Origin: Variovorax sp.
Lineage (GTDB): Bacteria > Pseudomonadota > Gammaproteobacteria > Burkholderiales > Burkholderiaceae_C
DNA: 35,662 nt
Reading direction: 5' to 3'
Assembly: GCA_017744935.1 (NCBI GenBank)
Contig: JAGIAI010000050.1
Coordinates: forward strand, 1-35,662
Part shown: positions 23,309-31,026 of the stretch, piece by piece
How positions within the stretch are numbered: the stretch's first letter is position 1
How the letters are laid out: each line of letters begins with the position of its first letter
Position numbers and translations under genes: made by a program
The notes under the pieces: model-generated
What the model was told of the DNA's origin: nothing
The model's database searches: none
What the model saw: the letters and a program-made list of their open reading frames with translations, nothing else

Positions 23309-24771
23309 GGATGCGATTTCCCTGGGGCCAGATGACGGGCGCGCAGATCGTCTGCAGATGCGACGTAGCCACCGCCCAGTGCTCGCATCAATTCGGCCTG
23401 ACCGTCGAGTGCGCGTGCGCGCAGGTCGGCTGCCGCGCGACGCTGCGCGAGGACGGTGTTCTCGGCGGTCAGCACCACCAGATAGGAGCTCAGGCCCGAT
23501 TCATAGCGCTGGACCGCGAGGCGATACGCGCGCTCGGCAAATCCCTGCGCCCGAGTCTGGTCCTGCTGTTGGCGATCGATGGACTGCAAGGCGCTGATCC
23601 GGTCCGCGGCATCGCGCACGGCTTCCAGCAACGCCGCGTTGTAGGCGGCGATTGCCGCATCGAGATCCGCGGCTTTCGCCCGCTGGTTGGCGCGAAGCCG
23701 ACCGGCGTCGAAGATCGGCAAGCGGATCGCCGGGCCGATGCCGAGTGCGCGGCTTCCATCTTCGAACAGACGGTCGAAGCCGAGCGCGTTGTAGCCGGCA
23801 AAGGCCACGAGATTCACGCTCGGATAGAAGTCGGCGTGCGCGACTTCGAGTTCGCTCACAGCCGCTTCGGCACGGCGTCGCGCGGCGTCGATATCGGCGC
23901 GGCGGCCGAGCAGGTCGGCGGGGACGCGGGCGGGGAGGGGTTGGGGCTCCAGGTGTGAGATGCGCGGCCGTAGCGATTCAGTCGCATCTAGCGGCTGCAC
24001 GGTGAGCGCCGCCAGTGCGTGGCGGCGTGCTGTGATCTGCTCATCCAGTGCCTCGATCGATTGCTGACTGTCGGGGATCGCGCCTTCCGCCTGCTGAAGC
24101 TCGACGGCCGTGTCGAGCCCGGCGCTGGTGCGTCGTCGAACCAGTGCGAGGACTTCGTTGCGCTGCGACAGAGCGCGCTCGGCCACCTCGCGGAGCGCCT
24201 GCAGTCGCGCGAGTTGAATGTAGTTGCGTACGACTTGCGACGAGAGCAGAAGCCGCGCCATTGCGGCATCTGCCTGCGCGGCGCCCGCATTGCCTAGTGC
24301 CGCGGCGAGCGCCGCGCGGTTGCGTCCGAAGAAATCGAGCTCCCAGCTCATGGCCAACTGCGTTGTCGCCAAGGTCTGCTGTGTGCCGCCGATGCTCGGC
24401 GGGTACAGCGCATGCTCCGGGAAGCGCTGATAGATGGCATCGACGCGGGCCGCGACAAAAGGCTTGTTCTCTGCGTCGACACGGGCCGCCGCGGCGTTGG
24501 CTCGGCGGAAGCGCGCGGCGGCGATCTCGAGGGACGGGCCGTCCGCGAGGGCCTTGTCGACCAGGGCATCGAGCCCGGGATCGTTGAACACACGCCACCA
24601 GGCCTCGCCAATCGGTGCCGAAGTAGCGTCCGGCCGAAGTCCAACGGCGCTTGCGTCGAGCGGGGCAACCGGCGGAGGCAGACGCGCGGGAACTGCACAG
24701 CCTCCTAGCCACAGGACTGGAGTGGCGATGGCCAGCAGGACTCGGCGACGAACAAGTGCGGTGACGACCAT
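23305..24771 (-). CDS. NodT-family outer-membrane efflux lipoprotein
   Basis: The 488-residue TolC/NodT-like outer-membrane factor has a lipoprotein signal (RRRVLLAIATPVLWLGGC; lipobox LGGC, lipidated Cys near residue 25). Two repeated outer-membrane-efflux halves follow (about 60-270 and 280-480), each with long helices (RFRRANAAAARVDAENKPFV; SELEVAHADFYPSVNLVAFAGY). It is the first gene of the minus-strand efflux operon, divergent from the cupin gene by 201 bases. It forms the exit duct for the EmrA/EmrB-like pair. Confidence 0.92.
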   Translation of the reverse strand: MVVTALVRRRVLLAIATPVLWLGGCAVPARLPPPVAPLDASAVGLRPDATSAPIGEAWWRVFNDPGLDALVDKALADGPSLEIAAARFRRANAAAARVDAENKPFVAARVDAIYQRFPEHALYPPSIGGTQQTLATTQLAMSWELDFFGRNRAALAAALGNAGAAQADAAMARLLLSSQVVRNYIQLARLQALREVAERALSQRNEVLALVRRRTSAGLDTAVELQQAEGAIPDSQQSIEALDEQITARRHALAALTVQPLDATESLRPRISHLEPQPLPARVPADLLGRRADIDAARRRAEAAVSELEVAHADFYPSVNLVAFAGYNALGFDRLFEDGSRALGIGPAIRLPIFDAGRLRANQRAKAADLDAAIAAYNAALLEAVRDAADRISALQSIDRQQQDQTRAQGFAERAYRLAVQRYESGLSSYLVVLTAENTVLAQRRAAADLRARALDGQAELMRALGGGYVASADDLRARHLAPGKSHP

Positions 24772-24972
24772 GATGACGCTTCGATCCGGATAAGAGAGAT
24801 GGTCGGTCGGACGCCAATACGCTTCTTTGATGTTTCCCGTACCTTTGGATGAAACCGATCACGTTGAAGCGATGTGCCAATCAGTGCCGGGCGCGCGCAA
24901 AACGCGACCGCTTTGTTCCATCGCTGGGGCAGCCGGCGACGCAAGATCACACCGTATTTGCAGGAGATCGCC
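24772..24972. promoter_or_regulatory. Divergent promoter region between the efflux operon and the cupin gene
   Basis: These 201 bases must carry promoters for NodT-EmrA-EmrB (minus) and cupin-CMD (plus). A GGTCGGTCGG direct repeat lies near 24810-24820, but I see no convincing palindrome or -35/-10 pair. The cupin RBS (CAGGAG, 24961-24966) closes the region. In-frame upstream starts for the cupin at 24874 were judged artefacts because they carry no signal-peptide-like sequence. Confidence 0.3.
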
Positions 24973-25416
24973 ATGCTCATTCAAAGACGCCCAGGGTTGC
25001 GAAGCATCGCCTTCACCCTGGCCCTCAGCTGCGGGGGAGCCCTCTGCTTCCATGTCTCATCCGCCCACGCGCACGAGGCGACGGCGGAGACGGTGTCTCC
25101 GAAGTTCACTCAGGCGTTGCCCAATCTGCTGGGCAAGACTTTCACCACGTTGATTGTCGACTTCCCGCCCGGGGCGAAAGCGAAGGCGCACCGGCATGGG
25201 GAAGCCTTCGTCTACGCCTATGTACTCAAGGGTGCCGTGCGCAGCGCGATCAACGACGACGCGCCGCGCGTCTACCGCACGGGCGACAACTGGTTCGAAC
25301 CGCCGGGTGCGCGCCACCCGCTCACCGAGAACGCAAGCCGCTCGCAGCCGGCGCGGCTGCTCGTGGTGTTCGTCGCCAATACGGGCGACCCGCTGAAGAT
25401 TCCCGACCAGCCTTGA
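24973..25416 (+). CDS. Exported cupin-domain protein (second copy)
   Basis: The 147-residue protein has a signal peptide (LRSIAFTLALSCGGALCFHVSSAHA, cleavage likely after AHA) and a cupin barrel with AKAHRHGEAFVYAYVLKGAVRS and NWFEPPGARHPLTENAS. It parallels the cupin at 2372-2794: both carry HRH...YVLxG and the DxWxEPPxxxH segment. ATG 24973 follows CAGGAG (24961-24966). A CMD/AhpD-like gene follows after 11 bases, so the same two partners occur together twice in the window in opposite order. It is probably periplasmic and metal-binding; its reaction is unknown. Confidence 0.88.
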   Translation: MLIQRRPGLRSIAFTLALSCGGALCFHVSSAHAHEATAETVSPKFTQALPNLLGKTFTTLIVDFPPGAKAKAHRHGEAFVYAYVLKGAVRSAINDDAPRVYRTGDNWFEPPGARHPLTENASRSQPARLLVVFVANTGDPLKIPDQP

Positions 25417-25427
25417 AGGAGAGCTCG

Positions 25428-25883
25428 ATGACACAACGCCTCGACCACCAAGCCATCGCACCAGAAGGCATGCGCAGCCTGGGTGGCGTCTACATGTATG
25501 TGAACAAGTCCGGTCTGCCGCATGAACTGGTCGACCTGGTCTACCTGCGCGTTTCTCAGATCAATGGCTGCGCCTACTGCGTCGCAGCGCACTCGCGAGA
25601 TCTTCTGAAAGCAGGGTTGTCGCCGATCAAGCTGCAGATGCTCAATGTTTGGCGAGAGGCGGGGACGTTGTTCTCTCCACGCGAACGTGCCGCGCTACAG
25701 TGGGCCGAGTCGCTGACGCGGGTTTCGCAGACGGGCGCCCCGCAGGCCGACTACGACATGCTGTCCGAGTTCTACACCGAACGCGAGCAAGTGGACCTCA
25801 CGCTCGCAGTCGGGCTGATCAATACCTACAACAGGCTCGCAATTGGTTTCCGAAAGACACCGGACGTCGTGATGCCCGCCTGA
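25428..25883 (+). CDS. Carboxymuconolactone decarboxylase (CMD/AhpD-like) family protein (second copy)
   Basis: The 151-residue paralog of the gene at 1921-2361 has C48, C51 and H55 in the same positions (NGCAYCVAAHS), then SPRERAALQWAESLTRVSQTG and NRLAIGFRKTPD. An AhpD-like peroxidatic or disulfide role is likely; a decarboxylase function is not supported because of the cysteine pair. RBS GGAGAG lies about eight bases before the start. It is cotranscribed with the exported cupin. Its 3' end faces a TetR gene with a 28-base gap. Confidence 0.9.
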   Translation: MTQRLDHQAIAPEGMRSLGGVYMYVNKSGLPHELVDLVYLRVSQINGCAYCVAAHSRDLLKAGLSPIKLQMLNVWREAGTLFSPRERAALQWAESLTRVSQTGAPQADYDMLSEFYTEREQVDLTLAVGLINTYNRLAIGFRKTPDVVMPA

Positions 25884-25911
25884 GAAGCCTGCGCCTCGGC
25901 AGCAGAACGTT

Positions 25912-26571
25912 CTACTCCTTGTGCGAGGTCCATTGCCGGACGATGGTGGTCACCAGTTTGGTCACCATCATTCGTGTATCGGACCATTCCATGGTGCGGG
26001 TCATGCACGGGAACACGATGGTGCCGTGCACCGCGGCGATCAGCATGTCGGTCGCAAGACGGGCCGGCATCGGGGGCGTTGCAAGGGTTGCCCATAGGCC
26101 TTCGACGGTCTCGTAGTAGAGATCGAGACTCTCCATGACCACCGGAGACTGACCGAAGGGCTGACCACCGGAGGGAACGGGCGAGGCGGCGGTGGAAGCT
26201 GCCGGAAAGATCATCAGGAATTCGTCCATGTGACCGAGCCAGTAGTCTGCGGCCCCGATGAAGAGCTTTTCGACTTTACGTGCCGGATCGCGCGTACGGC
26301 CGATCAGATGTCGCAGTTCCTGCGTTGCCGCATGCATGTCATGCGCGCGGATCTGGAAGAAAAGGTCTTGCTGGTGGGCGAAGTACTGGTAGATGGCACC
26401 CGGCGCATACCCGGCCTCTGCAGCGATTCGACGCAGAGAAATGCGCGAACGGTCCTCTTCCTCGGCGAACAGCTTGCGCCCTGCAGCAATGAAGGCGTCG
26501 CGGACCTTGGCCTTGTCTTCAGGCGTGCGCGCGCGGCTGAGAACGTCGTTCTTGGGGTGGCGGAAGGACAT
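25912..26571 (-). CDS. TetR-family repressor
   Basis: A 219-residue TetR-family regulator (HTH: AKVRDAFIAAGRKLFAEEEDRS, ISLRRIAAEAGYAPGAIYQYF; C-terminal ligand domain with YWLGHMDEFLMIFPAAS). It is divergent from the SCO-like gene (173-base gap) and convergent with the cupin-CMD pair. It could control the cupin-CMD and efflux genes, the SCO-like gene, or itself. The gap upstream contains a 14-bp palindrome, GCAATTAGAATTGC (26694-26707), which may be its operator. Confidence 0.9.
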   Translation of the reverse strand: MSFRHPKNDVLSRARTPEDKAKVRDAFIAAGRKLFAEEEDRSRISLRRIAAEAGYAPGAIYQYFAHQQDLFFQIRAHDMHAATQELRHLIGRTRDPARKVEKLFIGAADYWLGHMDEFLMIFPAASTAASPVPSGGQPFGQSPVVMESLDLYYETVEGLWATLATPPMPARLATDMLIAAVHGTIVFPCMTRTMEWSDTRMMVTKLVTTIVRQWTSHKE

Positions 26572-26693
26572 GGTGCTTGAGGATGCGCGGTGAACGCCGC
26601 GAGGTCAGTTGAAAAAGTATAGGCGCGACCTGCCGGCCGATATCCGCAGCGCGCAGCGGAGCACGGGTAAGCCCCAATCGTAACTGAACGCGT

Positions 26694-26707
26694 GCAATTA
26701 GAATTGC
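26694..26707. promoter_or_regulatory. Palindrome GCAATT-AG-AATTGC, candidate TetR operator
   Basis: Six-base arms GCAATT and AATTGC flank a two-base centre, between the TetR gene (start 26571) and the SCO-like gene (start 26745). CGTG and CACG flank the arms loosely. It lies 37 bases before the SCO-like start, so it could also overlap that promoter. Operator identity is inferred. Confidence 0.4.
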
Positions 26708-26744
26708 GACACGAGCGGAACATGAAGGCCGCCAGGAGCATTCC

Positions 26745-27350
26745 ATGGAACATGCCATTGCGACGGCTTCCACGCCGTTGATCTCATCGACTGGTTCATG
26801 TTGTTGCGGCAATGGGGCCAAGGTAGCCGAAGACACGCGGCGGCCTGCGCCCATCGCAGGAACCTTCGAACTGATCGATCATTTCGGCCAGCCCGTCAAC
26901 CAGAGCAGCTACGGGGATCGTCATCTCCTCATCTTCTTCGGGTTCACGCACTGCGCTGTTGTGTGTCCAAGAGAACTCGCCAAGCTTGGCCGCGCGCTCG
27001 ACTTGCTGGGGCCCTTGGCCTCGCGCTTGCAGCCGCTCTACATCACGGTCGATCCAGCTCGTGACGATCCGGGCGCGATGCACCGGTTTCTCGAGCGGTT
27101 CCCGGGAGGGTTCGTCGGTCTGACGGGGTCGATGGAGCAGATCGCGGCCGCGAAGAAGTCCTTCCGCGTCTTTGCGGAGCCGGTCGAAGATCCGATGGCA
27201 CCCGGAGGCTACGTCGTCCCGCACACGGCATTCACCTACCTGATGGGACCGGGTGGGCGATACGAAACGCACTTCCCAGAAATCCTGAGCGCCGAGGACC
27301 TCGCCGAGAAGCTTCGCGCGCACCTCGGGCTCACTGCTTCCCACACCTGA
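26745..27350 (+). CDS. SCO1/SenC-family thioredoxin-fold protein without evident signal peptide
   Basis: The 201-residue protein has the SCO fold: FGFTHCAVVCPREL (C70 and C74 in a CxxxC), the aspartate region YITVDPARDDPG, and a distal histidine in VVPHTAFTYL (H160), the three Cu-ligand positions. SCO proteins assemble CuA of cytochrome oxidase and are normally membrane-anchored or exported. Here the N-terminus (MEHAIATASTPLISSTGS followed by three consecutive Cys at 19-21) has no hydrophobic signal or anchor. No oxidase or copper gene is adjacent. RBS AGGAG (26734-26738) supports this start. It may be a cytosolic thiol-redox or copper-handling protein. Confidence 0.85.
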   Translation: MEHAIATASTPLISSTGSCCCGNGAKVAEDTRRPAPIAGTFELIDHFGQPVNQSSYGDRHLLIFFGFTHCAVVCPRELAKLGRALDLLGPLASRLQPLYITVDPARDDPGAMHRFLERFPGGFVGLTGSMEQIAAAKKSFRVFAEPVEDPMAPGGYVVPHTAFTYLMGPGGRYETHFPEILSAEDLAEKLRAHLGLTASHT

Positions 27351-27428
27351 ACCGCATGCGCTGATCGCCGCAGTTCGCGCGCCTCAAGTCGTAGATGCAG
27401 CGACCAAGGGTAAACGCCAAGTACATAA

Positions 27429-27442
27429 TTAAACGCGTTTAA
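27429..27442. promoter_or_regulatory. Perfect 14-bp palindrome in the promoter of the ThDP-enzyme operon
   Basis: TTAAACGCGTTTAA is a perfect palindrome in the AT-rich stretch before the eight-gene operon (start 27530). A TATAGT at 27444-27449 could be a -10 element, so the palindrome would sit in the spacer. The AACGCGTT core looks like a LacI- or GntR-family operator half-site arrangement, but no such regulator gene is adjacent. Confidence 0.55.
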
Positions 27443-27529
27443 ATATAGTTCGGCCAACGCGGACGACCTCATGTGCAGGCTGTCCTTCTTTCCCAGCGTC
27501 GCGACTGCGATGCACATCGGAGAACTCTC

Positions 27530-29257
27530 TTGGCGAAACTCAATGGTGGCCAGGTCCTTGTGGAAGTGCTGCGGCGCTTTGGCATCGACACTGCATTCAC
27601 GCTGCATGGCGGACATCTGGATTCGGCCTACCAGGCCGCGCGCGACGCAAACTTGCGTTTGATCGATACGAGGCACGAACAGGCGGCAGGCTTTGCCGCG
27701 TCGGCCTTTGCGCGCAGCAGCGGTCGCATCGGCGTGGCGATGGTCACAGCGGGGGGCGGCATCACGAACGTGGTGTCGCCGGTGGCCAACGCGCTTGCGG
27801 ATTGCGTGCCGATGCTGGTCATCGGCGGTGCCCCCGCGCTTCAGGATGTCGATGCGCTTCCAGTCAACGGCGGTGTCGATCAGATGGCAGTCATGCGCGC
27901 GGTCACGAAGTGGGCGGTCCAGGTGCCTCACATCAACAGGCTTGCCGACCTGCTGGGACAGGCGATCCGCAAGGCAAGCACCGGCAAGCCCGGGCCGGTC
28001 TATGTCGAGGTGCCGATCGACATCATGTTCGGACGAATCGAAGAGGCCGAGGTGCGGCACCTCGATGGGAGTGCCACACCAACTCGTCCCGCGCCGAACG
28101 CGCAGGCGGTGGAGCGCATGGTCGAGATGCTGCGTGGTGCGCAGCGCCCGGTCATTCTCGCGGGCGGCGGCACGCTCTACTCGGGCTGCGAAGCGGCGCT
28201 GCGGGCTTTCGCCGAGCGCTCCGGCATTCCGGTCCTGACAAACGGCAAGTCGCGCGGCATCCTGCCAACCGATCACCCGCTCTGGGGGCGCGGTTATGCC
28301 ACGCTCGCGCCGGCGCGCGGCCAGGGGCTTGTGCCGGATCTGTTGCTGGTGCTCGGAGCGCGCTTCGGTATCTACACCGGTGGGCGTCGCAAGTCCTTCC
28401 TGCCTCCCGAGGCGTGCATCGTGCAGGTCGACGTCGAAGCGGGCGACATCGGTCGCCTCCGCGAAGTCGACCTGGCGGTTACAGCAGATTGCGGCGAGAC
28501 GCTGCACGCGCTCCTCGAGGCCACAGAGAGCAATCCACTCCCGGACACCCGCGACTGGGCGGCGCGCCTATGCGCGGTCGGTGCCGCGTCGAAGCAGATC
28601 TTCGCGGCGGCTGCGAAGAGCGAAGGTGGCCCGGTGCATCCCTATCGGCTGGCACTGGCAGTGGCCAATGCGATCCCGCGCGATGCAGTCGTATGCCTGG
28701 ACGGCGGCGAATCGCACTCGTGGATCGACATGACGGCGCACAGTGACGCGCCCGGTCGGTGGCTTGGGCATGGCTATGTGGGCTCCATGGGCGAAGGACT
28801 TCCGCTGGCCGTCGGAGCGCAGGTCGCCAATCCCGGTCGTCGCGTGGTCTGCTTCACCGGCGATGGATCGCTGGGCTTCAACTTCGCCGAGTTCGACACG
28901 CTGGTGCGGCACAACCTACCGGTGGTGGTGGTCGTCAACAACGATCAGATGTGGGGGATGTCCGCACATGGCCAGGACCTGATGTACGGCGCGGGAAGGC
29001 GCATGGTGAGCGACCTGGGTCGCACACGCTACGACCAGGCCGCGGCCGGCTTCGGATGCCACGCCGAATTCGTCGAGGACGTGGCGGAGCTCGACGGGGC
29101 GATCGAGCGTGCCCTGGCATCAGGCAAGCCGGCATGTGTGAACGTCATGACGGATCCGCAAGTGATGCATCCCATCACCCAACGATTCGTCGGTCGCATG
29201 GCCGAAAGGGACGAATCCCGCAACTTCGTTCCCTATGCGGACGATCTGGAGGCCTGA
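27530..29257 (+). CDS. ThDP-dependent enzyme, acetolactate synthase/2-hydroxyacyl lyase-like
   Basis: The product of about 575 residues is a ThDP enzyme of the ILVB/HACL class. E50 in DTRHEQAAGFAASAFAR is the Glu that activates the cofactor; the ThDP/Mg motif GDGSLGFNFAEFDTL ends in VNNDQMWGM. The central domain has VILAGGGTLYSG and PVLTNGKSRGILPTDHP. Its N-terminal third resembles the ILVBL (HACL2) group more than IlvB. TTG 27530 is preferred (GGAG seven to ten bases upstream), while ATG/GTG at 27471-27473 would add 19 odd residues. It opens the operon with an SDR, a zinc ADH and a Liv importer, so it probably makes or splits a C-C bond of a 2-keto or 2-hydroxy compound. The substrate is unknown. 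Confidence 0.88.
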   Translation: MAKLNGGQVLVEVLRRFGIDTAFTLHGGHLDSAYQAARDANLRLIDTRHEQAAGFAASAFARSSGRIGVAMVTAGGGITNVVSPVANALADCVPMLVIGGAPALQDVDALPVNGGVDQMAVMRAVTKWAVQVPHINRLADLLGQAIRKASTGKPGPVYVEVPIDIMFGRIEEAEVRHLDGSATPTRPAPNAQAVERMVEMLRGAQRPVILAGGGTLYSGCEAALRAFAERSGIPVLTNGKSRGILPTDHPLWGRGYATLAPARGQGLVPDLLLVLGARFGIYTGGRRKSFLPPEACIVQVDVEAGDIGRLREVDLAVTADCGETLHALLEATESNPLPDTRDWAARLCAVGAASKQIFAAAAKSEGGPVHPYRLALAVANAIPRDAVVCLDGGESHSWIDMTAHSDAPGRWLGHGYVGSMGEGLPLAVGAQVANPGRRVVCFTGDGSLGFNFAEFDTLVRHNLPVVVVVNNDQMWGMSAHGQDLMYGAGRRMVSDLGRTRYDQAAAGFGCHAEFVEDVAELDGAIERALASGKPACVNVMTDPQVMHPITQRFVGRMAERDESRNFVPYADDLEA

Positions 29258-29258
29258 G

Positions 29259-30056
29259 ATGAAGCTCTCAAACCGACTTGAGGGACGCGTCGCGCTCGTC
29301 ACGGGCGCCGGCTCCGGTATTGGCCGCGCAATCTGCCGCCGGCTGGCAGATGAAGGTGCCCGCATCGCGGCGCTCGACCGCGATGTCACCGCTGCGCAGG
29401 CGACGGCGGCAGCCATTGGCGACGACGCCTGGCCGGTGGTGGCCGACGTGGCCAGCGTCGACGACATGCAGCGGGCCGTGGCGGACGTTGCAGCGCAATT
29501 CGGCCGAATCGATATCGCTGTCAATGCGGCCGGTGTCGGAGCCAGCGCACTGTTGGTCGACACCTCGATCGACACTTGGCAGCGCGTGATGGACGTCTGC
29601 CTCACCGGTGTATTCGTGTCATCCCAGGCGCAGGCGCGGCGGATGATCGCGCAGGGCGGCCCGGCCGTCATCGTCAACATCGCCTCGACCAATGCGCAGC
29701 AACCGGGCGAAGGTCTCGCTGCCTATTGCGCCGCCAAGGCGGGCGTCGACATGTTGAGCCGCGTGATGGCACTGGAACTTGCCACGCACGGAATTCGCGT
29801 CGCGACGGTCGGCCCCGGCCTGACCGATACGCCAATGGTGGCGCGTCTGCTTGCGAACCCTTCGGCACGCGATGCCTTCCTGGACAACATTCCAGCCGGC
29901 CGCCCCGCGCGGCCCGAGGACATTGCCGCCGCGGTTGCCTTTCTCGCGAGTGACGACGCCGCATACGTCACGGGGCAGACGCTCTACGTCGACGGCGGGG
30001 CTTCGATGATGCGCTACCCGAGTCTTGCCTCGCGACGCGCAGGAGCGGCCGTATGA
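29259..30056 (+). CDS. Short-chain dehydrogenase/reductase
   Basis: A 265-residue classical SDR with TGAGSGIG (15-22), NAAG (89-92), and catalytic S143, Y156 and K160 (IASTNAQ; AAYCAAK), then GPGLTDTPM and a C-terminal YVDGG. It starts one base after the ThDP enzyme stop and its own stop overlaps the ADH start by four bases (ATGA), so it is tightly coupled. It should oxidise a hydroxyl or reduce a ketone of the imported compound or of the ThDP product with NAD(P). The specific reaction is not readable from the sequence. Confidence 0.93.
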   Translation: MKLSNRLEGRVALVTGAGSGIGRAICRRLADEGARIAALDRDVTAAQATAAAIGDDAWPVVADVASVDDMQRAVADVAAQFGRIDIAVNAAGVGASALLVDTSIDTWQRVMDVCLTGVFVSSQAQARRMIAQGGPAVIVNIASTNAQQPGEGLAAYCAAKAGVDMLSRVMALELATHGIRVATVGPGLTDTPMVARLLANPSARDAFLDNIPAGRPARPEDIAAAVAFLASDDAAYVTGQTLYVDGGASMMRYPSLASRRAGAAV

Positions 30057-31000
30057 AGGCCCTTGTCTATCTGGGCGACGCAAAAGTGCGTCAGTTGACC
30101 GTCGCCTCGCCGCACCCGCGCGAGGGCGAAGTGATGGTCAGTGTGCTTCAGGCGGGCATCTGCGGTACCGATCTGTGCGTCGTGCGCGATGAGCGGCCCA
30201 AGGCCAATGCGCCGGTGACGCTTGGCCACGAGTTCGTCGGCTTGCGTCAGGACACGGGCGAGCGGGTCATCGTCAATCCGCTGCTCGCATGTGGAAGCTG
30301 CCGCGCGTGCGAGGAGGGCCGTCCGCATCTGTGCGAACGCCGCGAGGTCATCGGCGTGCACCGAAGCGGTGGGTTTGCGGAGTCGGTAGCAGTTCCAGAA
30401 GACAACCTTGTGCCGGCGGGACCAACCACTGCTGCGCAGGCTGCCATGGCCGACCCGATCGCCACGGCGCTGCATGCCTTCCGGCTGGCGCCGGTATCCT
30501 CTGGCCCGGTCGCGGTGATCGGCGCAGGCGCCATCGGCCTGTCGATGCTGTTCGTTCTCAAGCGCTTCGGCATCTCGAACATCACCGTCGCCGATCTGTC
30601 TTCCGAACGTCTTGCCTTTGCGCGTGAGGGCGGGGCAAACACCACCGTCGAACGCATCAGCGGCACATACGACGTCGTGTACGACACCGTCGGTTCGACG
30701 GACACGCGCCGAGATGCGGCGCTGAAGATCCGCGCCGGCGGCACCGCGGTCCTCGTGGGTCTGCACAGCGCCGATCTGGCCATGCCCGCCGGTCCGCTGA
30801 TTGGCGGCGAGCGCACGCTGAAAGGATCGTTCGGCTACACGCCCAACGAATTCCGAGAAGCCGTCGCGATGCTCCCTGATCTGGACACGCGCTGGGTCCA
30901 CACCGTGCCTTTCGGCGAAGCCGAAGGGCTGTTCACAGCGTTGATCGAAGGGCGTTCGCCGCCCGGCCACATCAAGCTCCAGATGCGCATGAGCGCCTGA
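30053..31000 (+). CDS. Zinc-dependent alcohol dehydrogenase (MDR family)
   Basis: A 315-residue medium-chain dehydrogenase. The catalytic zinc ligands C37, H59 and E60 (GICGTD; TLGHEFVG) and structural zinc cysteines C80, C83, C86 and C94 (CGSCRACEEGRPHLC) are all present. The Rossmann motif is VIGAGAIGLSML. It is slightly shorter than the usual 340 residues. In this subgroup polyol, threonine-type or sorbitol-type alcohols are common substrates, but there is no direct evidence. Overlap with the SDR gene and 26 bases to the binding-protein gene support a single catabolic operon. Confidence 0.92.
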   Translation: MKALVYLGDAKVRQLTVASPHPREGEVMVSVLQAGICGTDLCVVRDERPKANAPVTLGHEFVGLRQDTGERVIVNPLLACGSCRACEEGRPHLCERREVIGVHRSGGFAESVAVPEDNLVPAGPTTAAQAAMADPIATALHAFRLAPVSSGPVAVIGAGAIGLSMLFVLKRFGISNITVADLSSERLAFAREGGANTTVERISGTYDVVYDTVGSTDTRRDAALKIRAGGTAVLVGLHSADLAMPAGPLIGGERTLKGSFGYTPNEFREAVAMLPDLDTRWVHTVPFGEAEGLFTALIEGRSPPGHIKLQMRMSA

Positions 31001-31026
31001 GTCGAGACATCAAAGGAGACGAAACC

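Noticed and set aside
20592..23372. A 926-residue open frame on the minus strand across the MFS and EmrA genes
   Set aside because: It is Arg/Pro/Ala-rich with no family motifs and overlaps two well-supported genes in another frame; long spurious frames are common at this GC content.
24810..24825. GGTCGGTCGG repeat as a TetR operator in the cupin/efflux promoter
   Set aside because: There is no matching inverted half nearby, so it lacks the dyad expected for a TetR-family site.
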